Positions 1 through 6,721 of a DNA stretch of 43,609 nt are shown in pieces. The translations under genes and the position numbers were made by a program. The notes beneath the pieces were generated by a model that was not told where the DNA came from, searched no databases, and saw only the letters and a program-made list of their open reading frames with translations. Position 1 is the first letter of the stretch. Each line of letters opens with the position of its first letter. This DNA is from Planctomycetota bacterium (lineage in GTDB: Bacteria; Planctomycetota; Phycisphaerae; Sedimentisphaerales; Anaerohalosphaeraceae): positions 1 through 43,609 of the forward strand of contig JAKPDO010000025.1 of the NCBI GenBank assembly GCA_029552545.1. The letters run 5' to 3'.

Positions 1-159
1 TAGACGCCATTCTGGAGCCGCAATGTCGGCGGCTGGGGGTCCCCCCAGCCCTGGTCCATAAAGCCATGACTCGTCGATAGGCTCTGTCAGTCATGCAGCG
101 AATCCTCCTAAGGGGGATACGATGTTCCATGGCCATCCCAACTAAAAAAACCAAATTTC
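1..159. other. Unassigned left edge with inverted repeats
   Basis: No gene can be supported here. Two + strand frames are open from the window edge, to stops at 59-61 and 78-80, so the tail of an upstream gene is possible, but neither short peptide is recognisable. Two inverted repeats are visible: GGCTGGGGG at 31-39 with CCCCCAGCC at 42-50, and CATGACT at 65-71 with AGTCATG at 89-95. Neither is followed by a T-run, so they are not clear intrinsic terminators. Confidence 0.4.
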
Positions 160-188
160 TTGACAAAGCGGAGATTTGCAGTTAAAAT
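160..188 (+). promoter_or_regulatory. Sigma70-type promoter for the pectate lyase gene
   Basis: TTGACA at 160-165, a 17-nt spacer, then TAAAAT at 183-188. The -35 box is perfect and the -10 box matches 5 of 6 positions. Transcription would start near 195, leaving a leader of about 40 nt that carries the Shine-Dalgarno sequence AGGGGG at 223-228. No operator-like palindrome was seen between the promoter and the gene. Confidence 0.75.
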
Positions 189-235
189 ATATCGGTTATT
201 GACTGAAAAGCGGGGTATTTTTAGGGGGTGTGATG

Positions 236-1606
236 ATGAGAAAGTTTTTCCGGGGAGGCGGGGTTTTTGTTTGGTTGGCGATCGGATGGCCGGTTTGGGT
301 TTGGGCGGCGGAGTATTATGTGAGCCCATCCGGCAGCGACAGCAACAGCGGCACCATCAGCAGTCCTTTCAAAACAATCGGCCGGGCCGTTACAGCGGCT
401 TCAACGGGGGATACGATTTTTCTTCGAGGCGGACAGCATCCTTATTCCACAAAAGTTTCCATCAGCAAAAGCGGAACTTCGGTGAATCCAATCACCCTGC
501 GTTCTTATCCCGGTGAAACGGTTGTTCTTGATTTTTCCGGCACTCCCACAGGGACTCGCGGGATTGAACTGAGCGGCAGCTATTGGGTGTTTTACGATTT
601 TGTCATTCAGAATGCCGGCGATAATGGGCTGTACATCACAGGCGGGTATAATCAGATTGAGCGGATTACGGCCCGCTGGAATGAAGATTCGGGCATCCAG
701 CTGCATACCGGTGCGGCGTATAATCTGCTTCTGAACTGTGATTCCTATGAGAATTACGACCCGGCCAATCACGGGGAGAACGCGGACGGATTTGCCGTCA
801 AATTCGGGGTCGGGGCTGGCAATATTCTTCGGGCGTGTCGGGCGTGGAGCAATTCGGATGACGGCTATGATTGCTGGAATACGACTCCGCCGAGCCAGGC
901 CGTCACATTCGAGCGGTGCTGGGCCTTTCGAAACGGAATCAATCTTTGGGGAGATACCGCCTTTGCCGGGGACGGGAACGGGTTTAAGCTGGGGGCCGGC
1001 TCCGGCGGGCATCTTTTGTTGTATTGTGCGGCCTTCGACAATCCCCATCACGGTATTGACGTAAATGGGAATATTACGGGCGTGACCGTCTATCAGTGCA
1101 GCGGGATTCGAAACGGCGGTCGGAATTTTTATTTTGATGAGCACAATTCGGCGCATGTGCTTCGGAACAATCTGTCGCATCTGGGAGCGGTTTTGATGTA
1201 TGAAGAGATTGATGACCAGTTCAATTCGTGGAATGGTTTTGTGCTGACAGATGAGGATTTTGCGGAGTTGGATTCAGCAGGGGCCGACGGTCTGCGCGAG
1301 GCGGACGGTTCACTGCCGCGGCTCAGCTTCGCCCGTTTTCGCGCCGGCAGTGCGGCGATTGATGCCGGGGCGGATTTGGGACTGGCGTATCTGGAGGCTG
1401 GGCCGGATTTGGGGGCTTTTGAGTTTATTCCGGGAGACTGTGTTGCGGACGGACGGGTGAATTTGCTGGATGTTGAACGGCTGGCGGAATGGTGGCTGAT
1501 GGGAGCGTGCGGACGATGCGGAGGAGCGGATTTGAACGGAAGCGGGTCTGTGAACCTGTCTGACTGGAAGAAGGCGGCTACGTATTGGCTCAAAGACAAT
1601 TTTTAA
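236..1606 (+). CDS. Secreted PL9-type pectate lyase with C-terminal dockerin-like domain
   Basis: Predicted extracellular polysaccharide lyase that cleaves polygalacturonate by beta-elimination. A Sec signal peptide covers about the first 25 residues (hydrophobic stretch then VWVWAA). A right-handed beta-helix follows. Counting from the GTG at 230, the PL9 calcium pocket is visible as D186 in NADGFAVK and D210, D211 and D214 in SDDGYD. The catalytic-base lysine is K253 in GNGFKLG. These match the family's four aspartates plus one lysine, with the same 24-residue spacing between the first two aspartates. Residues about 401-458 form a two-repeat dockerin-like module (GDCVADGRVNLLD, then ADLNGSGSVNLSD). 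GTG at 230, ATG at 233 and ATG at 236 are all in frame. ATG 236 sits 7 nt from AGGGGG and is preferred. The family call is firm; the exact pectin substrate is inferred. Confidence 0.88.
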   Translation: MRKFFRGGGVFVWLAIGWPVWVWAAEYYVSPSGSDSNSGTISSPFKTIGRAVTAASTGDTIFLRGGQHPYSTKVSISKSGTSVNPITLRSYPGETVVLDFSGTPTGTRGIELSGSYWVFYDFVIQNAGDNGLYITGGYNQIERITARWNEDSGIQLHTGAAYNLLLNCDSYENYDPANHGENADGFAVKFGVGAGNILRACRAWSNSDDGYDCWNTTPPSQAVTFERCWAFRNGINLWGDTAFAGDGNGFKLGAGSGGHLLLYCAAFDNPHHGIDVNGNITGVTVYQCSGIRNGGRNFYFDEHNSAHVLRNNLSHLGAVLMYEEIDDQFNSWNGFVLTDEDFAELDSAGADGLREADGSLPRLSFARFRAGSAAIDAGADLGLAYLEAGPDLGAFEFIPGDCVADGRVNLLDVERLAEWWLMGACGRCGGADLNGSGSVNLSDWKKAATYWLKDNF

Positions 1607-1806
1607 AGGGCAGGCAGGGAGAACTCGACAATAGAGAAGGAGGAGCTGTCAAAGCGAATCATGCGTTTTCCATCCCAGGAAAGGGCCATCGGACCGATTT
1701 GGTCGATGGGAAGGACTCGGTAGGTGCGTGTTTGTTTGTCAAACACGAAAGACTTTTGAGAGTAGGATTTCTCCGGGTTGGCCTCAGGAGCCGGATGTTT
1801 GTTCAT
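1603..1806 (-). CDS. Possible small protein of unknown function, 67 aa
   Basis: A short frame on the minus strand whose proposed ATG at 1804-1806 lies inside the 3' end of the thioredoxin-like gene, about 23 nt before that gene stops. Its stop codon coincides with the stop of the convergent pectate lyase. The product is soluble, has no cysteines, and has alternating hydrophobic and polar residues (for example FVFDKQTRTYRVL and SFSIVEFSL) that suggest beta-strands. No family is recognised. An in-frame ATG at 1825-1827 would add seven residues, including four prolines. It may be translationally coupled to the upstream gene, or be chance. The tight fit between neighbours and protein-like composition favour a real gene only moderately. 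Confidence 0.42.
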   Translation of the reverse strand: MNKHPAPEANPEKSYSQKSFVFDKQTRTYRVLPIDQIGPMALSWDGKRMIRFDSSSFSIVEFSLPAL

Positions 1807-2437
1807 CGGAGGAAGCGGCGGGGGCATTTTCGAGAAGACGCTGGACGGCGTTTTTCAGCTGGCCAGGATTGATGTCGGAATGTCGGACTATACCCTGCTG
1901 ATCAATGACGATGATCAGGGGGATGCCGCCGGAGCCAAGCCGCTGCCAGATTTTGTTGTCCCAGCCCAAACCGTCAAAGTACTGCGGCCAAGGGATTTCG
2001 TGCGCCTTCAGATAATCGGTCAGGGCCTTTTTGTTGCTGTCCAGCGAGATGCCCAGGATGACCAGTCCCTTGTCCTTGAAAGCGTTGTAGGTTTCGAGCA
2101 GGTAAGGGGTTGCCGCCCTGCAGGGGCCGCACCAGGTTGCCCAGAAATCGATGACGACGACCTTGCCGCGGTAGTCCTGAATGTTGTGGGTTTTGCCTTC
2201 GAGGTCAGTAAATTCGAGCGGGGGAAAGGGGCGTCCTTCTTCGATAGAATCTTTTTTTGCAGGAGTTGGGGGAAGGGGCTGAGGGGGTGCCGGCAGTGCC
2301 TCGGCGGCAGGTCTTTGGAATAACGGCCGCTGATTGATATTGGGCAGGAGCGTGACGGTCAGGATGACGCACAGGTAAAACTGGAGGAGAATGCTCAGGA
2401 TTAGGAGGAAGATGATGATAATCTGCGTGCTTTTCAT
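1784..2437 (-). CDS. TlpA-like membrane-anchored thioredoxin-fold protein
   Basis: Predicted thiol-disulfide oxidoreductase of the TlpA/ResA/AhpC-TSA superfamily, facing the periplasm. From the chosen start it has one long hydrophobic anchor (about residues 4-32), a proline-rich linker, and a thioredoxin domain with the active site WCGPC (C103, C106). The cis-proline is P173 in GGIPLII. The insertion and strand pattern fit TlpA/ResA proteins, which keep haem-binding or other extracytoplasmic cysteines reduced. ATG at 2435-2437 is preferred because AAGGAGA lies 6-8 nt upstream. A further upstream in-frame ATG at 2494 would add 19 polar residues before the anchor and lacks that site. The partner protein is unknown. 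Confidence 0.85.
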   Translation of the reverse strand: MKSTQIIIIFLLILSILLQFYLCVILTVTLLPNINQRPLFQRPAAEALPAPPQPLPPTPAKKDSIEEGRPFPPLEFTDLEGKTHNIQDYRGKVVVIDFWATWCGPCRAATPYLLETYNAFKDKGLVILGISLDSNKKALTDYLKAHEIPWPQYFDGLGWDNKIWQRLGSGGIPLIIVIDQQGIVRHSDINPGQLKNAVQRLLENAPAASSDEQTSGS

Positions 2438-2465
2438 AAAAGGTCTCCTTTTCTGCGTTTGATAT

Positions 2466-2494
2466 AGACTAATCGCGATAGGGAGCTGTTTCAA
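2466..2494 (-). promoter_or_regulatory. Weak candidate promoter for the TlpA-like gene
   Basis: Read on the minus strand, TTGAAA (2489-2494) is followed by a 17-nt spacer and TAGTCT (2466-2471). The -35 match is 5 of 6 and the -10 match only 3 of 6. Its position just upstream of the preferred start makes it plausible but unproven. Confidence 0.33.
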
Positions 2495-2530
2495 GAAAAA
2501 AACAATTATCAGGCAACAGGTACCAGTTAC

Positions 2531-2568
2531 CAGTGGTCAGTCATCAGTGAACAGGGTAGAAAGGAGAT
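2531..2568. repeat. 38-nt intergenic direct repeat, copy 1
   Basis: The 38 nt beginning CAGTGGTCAGTCATCAGTGA match 2742-2779 with only three mismatches; the first 25 nt are identical. The two copies lie 211 nt apart and enclose three GC-rich hairpins. The A/G/T/C word usage looks like dispersed intergenic repeats rather than coding DNA. Confidence 0.75.
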
Positions 2569-2588
2569 AGGGTTTTCATTCTCTTTTT

Positions 2589-2705
2589 CCCCGCCCTTGC
2601 GGGCGGGGCTATCGTATGACGCCTGCTGACGCAGGCTCAAAAGGAAAAGCCGGCGGGATTTGAATCGGCCAGTGTGGAAATTAGCCCCGGGCGACAAGCC
2701 CGGGG
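2589..2705. repeat. Cluster of three GC-rich hairpins between direct repeats
   Basis: Three perfect inverted repeats stand in a row. CCCCGCCC/GGGCGGGG is at 2589-2596 and 2601-2608 with a 4-nt loop. GCCTGC/GCAGGC is at 2621-2626 and 2631-2636. CCCCGGGC/GCCCGGGG is at 2685-2692 and 2698-2705 with a 5-nt loop, followed by AAAAA. Such hairpins resemble REP-like or small non-autonomous elements. On the minus strand the last has a T-run on the wrong side for termination of either neighbour, so a terminator role is not convincing. Confidence 0.6.
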
Positions 2706-2724
2706 AAAAAGGGGATGAATCAGC

Positions 2725-2766
2725 CATCAGTAAACAGTCATCAGTGGTCAGTCATCAGTGAACAGG
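2725..2766. repeat. Three tandem 14-nt units
   Basis: Units at 2725-2738, 2739-2752 and 2753-2766 each begin CATCAGT and differ in their second half (AAACAGT, GGTCAGT, GAACAGG). The last two units form the start of the second 38-nt direct repeat. Shorter related units also occur at 2529-2555. Confidence 0.7.
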
Positions 2767-2779
2767 ATAGGAAGGGGAT
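2742..2779. repeat. 38-nt intergenic direct repeat, copy 2
   Basis: Second copy of the repeat at 2531-2568; differences are at the 26th, 30th and 35th positions. The whole gap from 2438 to 2867 (about 430 nt) holds only these repeats and hairpins plus the weak minus-strand promoter. No credible gene was seen in it. Confidence 0.75.
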
Positions 2780-2867
2780 GCGCGGAGATGACTATGGATG
2801 AGGAAATGGAAAAGTAGGCAAAATAAAAAGTCAATCTTTTCTGTCGGGATAAACGATAAATAGGAAT

Positions 2868-3530
2868 ATGAAGCGATTGGCAGGCATTTTGGTATTGGCG
2901 GCGGTGCTGGCGGCCGGCGCGGTGTATTGGTGGAAGACTGCGGAAACACAGCGGACGATTCAGCAGCTCCTTGCGGAAAATAAGCAGCTTCAAGAGGCCT
3001 TGGCCAATCTGGCGTTTGAGCAGCAAGTCGGGTATGCCAAAGTGGTTGAGCAGGGGCAGCGGGACGGGCGGCTTTTTACAAAGATTTTGTTTGTTCAGAC
3101 CCTGCCGGAGGATGCATCCGAGCAGGTTCTTCGCAAAGAAGTGGAAATCGAGGGTGATATTGCCCATTTTGACATGCTGATTGTCTGTTTTGATAAGCAG
3201 CTTGTGATGGACGGCCGGGAGCGGGCGATTGGGCTTTGGCGGAAGATTTACGGGGAGAAGATGCGTCCGGAGGACGGATTTGTGATTCAGCCGGAGGGGA
3301 CGGAGCCCGCTTCGTATGCTGCCATTTGCCGGAAACTGTCGGTAAAGGACCAGCAGCTGTTTTGGCAGGAAATCTGGAGCTTATCCAATCAGCCCAAACG
3401 GCTGGAATCGCTGGGCATCCGGGCGATTTACGGCAATGCGGTCTATCGACAGATGCGTCCGGGGCTGATTTATATCTTTAAGCTCAGCAGTACGGGGGCT
3501 TTCTGGGCGGAGGTGATTCCGGACTTATAA
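2868..3530 (+). CDS. Membrane-anchored hypothetical protein with short coiled coil
   Basis: I do not recognise this 220-residue protein. It has a single N-terminal hydrophobic segment (about residues 4-22, after MKR), which would act as a signal anchor. A probable coiled coil follows at about 25-52 (TQRTIQQLLAENKQLQEAL). The globular region of about 160 residues carries two or three cysteines with no CxxC motif, and ends GAFWAEVIPDL. The topology suggests a small extracytoplasmic domain. It stands alone, on the same strand as the arabinose operon but 266 nt upstream of it. No Shine-Dalgarno match is strong; the sequence before the ATG is ATAGGAAT. Function is unknown. Confidence 0.7.
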   Translation: MKRLAGILVLAAVLAAGAVYWWKTAETQRTIQQLLAENKQLQEALANLAFEQQVGYAKVVEQGQRDGRLFTKILFVQTLPEDASEQVLRKEVEIEGDIAHFDMLIVCFDKQLVMDGRERAIGLWRKIYGEKMRPEDGFVIQPEGTEPASYAAICRKLSVKDQQLFWQEIWSLSNQPKRLESLGIRAIYGNAVYRQMRPGLIYIFKLSSTGAFWAEVIPDL

Positions 3531-3562
3531 GCAGCCGGCTCGGGTTCGTGGGAAAAATATGC

Positions 3563-3591
3563 TTGACAGGATGGGGGGCATTCCTTACCTT
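3563..3591 (+). promoter_or_regulatory. Candidate promoter of the arabinose operon
   Basis: TTGACA at 3563-3568 is followed by a 17-nt spacer and TACCTT at 3586-3591. The -35 box is perfect; the -10 box matches 3 of 6, as expected if an activator is needed. The leader to the first start codon would be about 200 nt. No AraR- or AraC-like operator could be recognised in it. Confidence 0.45.
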
Positions 3592-3796
3592 CATTTTTTT
3601 AATTGTTGAACACAGGACAGTCGTCTTCAGGGAGTTTTGAGGTTGGGAGAGGACTTTCGGAAACCTGCGATTTCAGCAAGCCGAGACCGGTTGGGGATTT
3701 CCGTCTGTTCGGACTTGATGGGGAGGGTCGCACTTTTCCGGTTTGCCCTCGACGAGTATGCCAGGAATCCTTAGGAATTGAAGGGAGACAATCGCT

Positions 3797-4966
3797 ATGA
3801 AGAAACGGAATGTGTTGACTGGATTGACAGCGGGATTGATGCTTTTTGCGGGGGCCTGCAATTGGCAGATTTGGCGGCTTCAAGGAAAGGAGAGTGCGAG
3901 AATGAGTGTTCAGAAAGAGCCGTTCGGGATTCTTCCGGACGGGCGGAGTGCGGACCTGTACATTCTGAAAAACAGCAGTGGGATGACGGCCAAAATTACC
4001 AACTACGGCGGACATGTGGTGGCCCTGTATGTGCCGGACCGCAACGGCAAACTGGAGGATATCCTGCTCGGTCATGATGACCTGAAGGGATATCTGGAAC
4101 GCAAGACCAATCCGTATTTCGGCTGCATCATCGGGCGGTACGGCAACCGCATCGGGCAGGCGAAGTTTACGCTGGACGGCAGGGAATACAAGCTGGCGGC
4201 CAATGACGGGGCGAATCATCTGCACGGGGGTGTGGACGGGTTTGACCGGCGGCTGTGGACGGCCAAGCCGTTTACAACCAAGAATACAGCAGGTGTGGAG
4301 CTGTCCTATGTGAGCAAGGATATGGAGGAAGGATATCCGGGCACGCTGAAGGTGACGGTGATTTATACGCTGACGGATGACAATCAGCTGCAGATTGACT
4401 ATAAGGCGACGACGGACAAGCCGACGGTGTGCAACCTGACCAATCATATGTATTTCAATCTGGCCGGTCAGGGCAAGGGAGACATTTTGGGGCATGAGCT
4501 GATGCTGAATGCACCGTTTTTTACGCCGGTGGATGAAGGGCTGATTCCGACCGGAGAGATTCGTCCGGTCAAGGGAACGCCGATGGACTTTACAACGCCG
4601 ACGGCAATCGGGGCGCGAATCAATGCCGATTATGACCAGCTGAAATACGGAAAGGGCTATGACCACAACTGGGTGCTGGACAAGAAGGGCAATGAGATGT
4701 CTCTGGCGGCGAAGGTCTATGAGCCGACCAGCGGGCGGGTAATGGAAATCTGGACGGTGGAGCCGGGGATTCAATTCTATGCGGGCAATTTCCTGGATGG
4801 AACGATTACCGGCAAGGGGGGCAAGGTGTACCAGCATCGGTATGCCTTCTGTCTGGAAACGCAGCATTTTCCGGATTCGCCCAACAAGGCGCAGTTCCCG
4901 TCCACGGTTTTGCGTCCGGGCCAGGTGTATCAGACCGCGACCATTCACAAGTTTTCGACTCGCTGA
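3797..4966 (+). CDS. galM: Aldose 1-epimerase (mutarotase), probable lipoprotein
   Basis: Interconverts alpha and beta anomers of aldoses; here most likely L-arabinose. The 389-residue product has a hydrophobic N-terminus ending in AGAC (C21), a weak lipobox, so it is probably secreted and lipid-anchored. The GalM beta-sandwich is complete: R114 and R118 in GRYGNRI, first His H143 in HLHGG, catalytic His H217 in NLTNHMYFNL, substrate-binding D289 in GYDHNW, and catalytic base E354 in CLETQHFPDSPN. It starts at an ATG preceded by AAGGGAGA. It is the first gene of an operon with the sugar symporter and araB-araD. A location outside the cytoplasm would let it prepare the anomer used by the transporter. 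The substrate is inferred from context only. Confidence 0.92.
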   Translation: MKKRNVLTGLTAGLMLFAGACNWQIWRLQGKESARMSVQKEPFGILPDGRSADLYILKNSSGMTAKITNYGGHVVALYVPDRNGKLEDILLGHDDLKGYLERKTNPYFGCIIGRYGNRIGQAKFTLDGREYKLAANDGANHLHGGVDGFDRRLWTAKPFTTKNTAGVELSYVSKDMEEGYPGTLKVTVIYTLTDDNQLQIDYKATTDKPTVCNLTNHMYFNLAGQGKGDILGHELMLNAPFFTPVDEGLIPTGEIRPVKGTPMDFTTPTAIGARINADYDQLKYGKGYDHNWVLDKKGNEMSLAAKVYEPTSGRVMEIWTVEPGIQFYAGNFLDGTITGKGGKVYQHRYAFCLETQHFPDSPNKAQFPSTVLRPGQVYQTATIHKFSTR

Positions 4967-5001
4967 AGAATCGATAAAGAATCCCTCAAAAGGAGACAGC
5001 T

Positions 5002-6693
5002 ATGGAAACAGGACTGTTAGCCGTATCCGCCTGGAGCGCTTTGGATACGACCATTTTGATTGCTTTCTTTGCGGGCTTGATTGGAATTATTATCTGGGTG
5101 CTGATGCAGAAAGAGGAAACGTCGCAGGATTATTTTCTGGCCGGCCGGAATGCCGGCTGGGTGTCCATCGGCTCCTCGATTTTTGCCTCGAACATCGGCT
5201 CCGAGCACCTGGTCGGTCTGTCGGGTGTGGGGTTTGTGAGCGGAATGGCGATGGCCCACTGGGAGATGCATGCGTGGCTGATTTTGGTGCTCGGCTGGGT
5301 GTTCGTGCCGTTTTATGACCGGATTAAGATTTTCACGATGCCGGAGTATCTGGAACATCGGTTTTCGCCGGGTTCCCGTTCGATTCTGTCGCTGATTTCA
5401 CTGGTCAGTTATGTTCTTACAAAAGTGGCCGTGACGGTCTATTCCGGCGGGGTAGTGTTCGGGACGGTGTTCGGAATTACCCGCGTTCCGGAAAATGTGC
5501 CGCTCATCGGCGGGATGGATATGTTCTGGGTGTCGGCCATCGGACTGGTTGTGATTACCGGCCTGTACACCGTGATGGGCGGGATGAAGGCCGTGATGTA
5601 CACGTCGGTTCTGCAGACGCCGGTGCTGCTGATTGGCTCGATTGTGATTCTGATTGCTGGTCTGATTCGCGTCGGCGGATGGGGCGAGGTGGAGCGGATT
5701 TGCGGGCCGAATCTGAAGCTGGTTCGTCCGGCGTCCGATCCGGAGTTTCCGTGGACGGGCGTGTTGTTCGGCTCGATGATTATCGGGTTCTGGTACTGGT
5801 GCACAGACCAGTACATCGTCCAGCGTGTTCTTTCGGGCAAGAACCAGCAGGAGGCCCGGCGCGGGACAATTCTGGCGGGATATTTTAAGTTGCTGCCGGT
5901 GTTTATTTTCCTGGTGCCCGGGATGATTGCGTATGCTCTGACCCAGAAGGGTCTGCTGAATATGCCGCTGACGGCGGAGGGCAAACCGGATGCGGACGCG
6001 GCCTTTTCAACGCTGGTGTCTCAGCTGCTGCCGATTGGGTTTAAGGGTTTTGTGGTATGCGGTCTGCTGGCGGCCCTGATGAGTTCGCTGGCTTCGCTGT
6101 TTAACTCTTCGGCGGCGCTGTTTGTGGGCGATTTTTATAAGAAACTTCGTCCGGATGCCAGCGAAAAGCACCTGGTGGTGGTTGGGCGTATTGCGACGGC
6201 TACCGTGGTGATTCTCGGCATTGTCTGGATTCCGGTGATGAAGGGGATGGGGAATGTGCTGTACCGGTATCTGCAGGCGGTTCAGGGACTGCTGGCACCG
6301 GCGATTGCCGCGGCGTTTGTGATGGGTGTATTCTGGAAGCGGGCCACGGCCATGGGCGGATTCTGGGGCCTGGTGGTCGGGTTTGTTCTCGGAATGTTCC
6401 GTCTGGCGCTGGATGTGATGAAAGGACACTTGACGGAAGGCACATTCCTGTATTGGGTGGCCAACGTCAACTGGCTGCATTATTGTGAATTTCTGTTTGT
6501 CCTCTGCGTTGCGGTGACGGTTCTTGTGAGTCTGATGACTCCGCCGCCGTCTTCGAAACAGATCCGCTATACGTACTATGCGGCTACGCCGGAAGAAAAG
6601 GCCGCCACACGCGCCAGCTGGAACAAGTGGGATGTCATTCACACGCTGATTATTCTGGGTGTGATTGTCGCGTTCTATATTTATTTCTGGTAA
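5002..6693 (+). CDS. SGLT-type sodium:solute symporter, probable arabinose importer
   Basis: Inner-membrane Na+-coupled transporter of the solute:sodium symporter family, 563 residues, with about 14 hydrophobic helices. The SGLT-like signature is visible at about residues 57-80 (GSSIFASNIGSEHLVGLSG), and a second conserved stretch is LMSSLASLFNSSAALFVGDFY. The C-terminus carries a cytoplasmic loop and a final helix (HTLIILGVIVAFYIYFW). AAGGAGA lies just before the ATG. It is 35 nt after the mutarotase gene and 28 nt before araB, so it is cotranscribed. L-arabinose as substrate is inferred from these neighbours. The family also carries glucose, galactose and other solutes. Confidence 0.9.
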   Translation: METGLLAVSAWSALDTTILIAFFAGLIGIIIWVLMQKEETSQDYFLAGRNAGWVSIGSSIFASNIGSEHLVGLSGVGFVSGMAMAHWEMHAWLILVLGWVFVPFYDRIKIFTMPEYLEHRFSPGSRSILSLISLVSYVLTKVAVTVYSGGVVFGTVFGITRVPENVPLIGGMDMFWVSAIGLVVITGLYTVMGGMKAVMYTSVLQTPVLLIGSIVILIAGLIRVGGWGEVERICGPNLKLVRPASDPEFPWTGVLFGSMIIGFWYWCTDQYIVQRVLSGKNQQEARRGTILAGYFKLLPVFIFLVPGMIAYALTQKGLLNMPLTAEGKPDADAAFSTLVSQLLPIGFKGFVVCGLLAALMSSLASLFNSSAALFVGDFYKKLRPDASEKHLVVVGRIATATVVILGIVWIPVMKGMGNVLYRYLQAVQGLLAPAIAAAFVMGVFWKRATAMGGFWGLVVGFVLGMFRLALDVMKGHLTEGTFLYWVANVNWLHYCEFLFVLCVAVTVLVSLMTPPPSSKQIRYTYYAATPEEKAATRASWNKWDVIHTLIILGVIVAFYIYFW

Positions 6694-6721
6694 TCGGGAG
6701 CGGTTTGAGAGAGGGGTTGTT

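Noticed and set aside
2527..2727. 66-residue minus-strand frame in the repeat-rich spacer
   Set aside because: It runs through the direct repeats and hairpins, has no ribosome-binding site and no protein-like pattern.
2725..2766. CRISPR-like array
   Set aside because: The 14-nt units are directly adjacent with no spacers and no cas genes are in the window.
3599..4948. 449-residue open frame on the minus strand opposite the mutarotase gene
   Set aside because: It is fully antisense to a gene with all catalytic residues, has low-complexity Arg/His/Pro composition and no domain; it is a by-product of codon bias.
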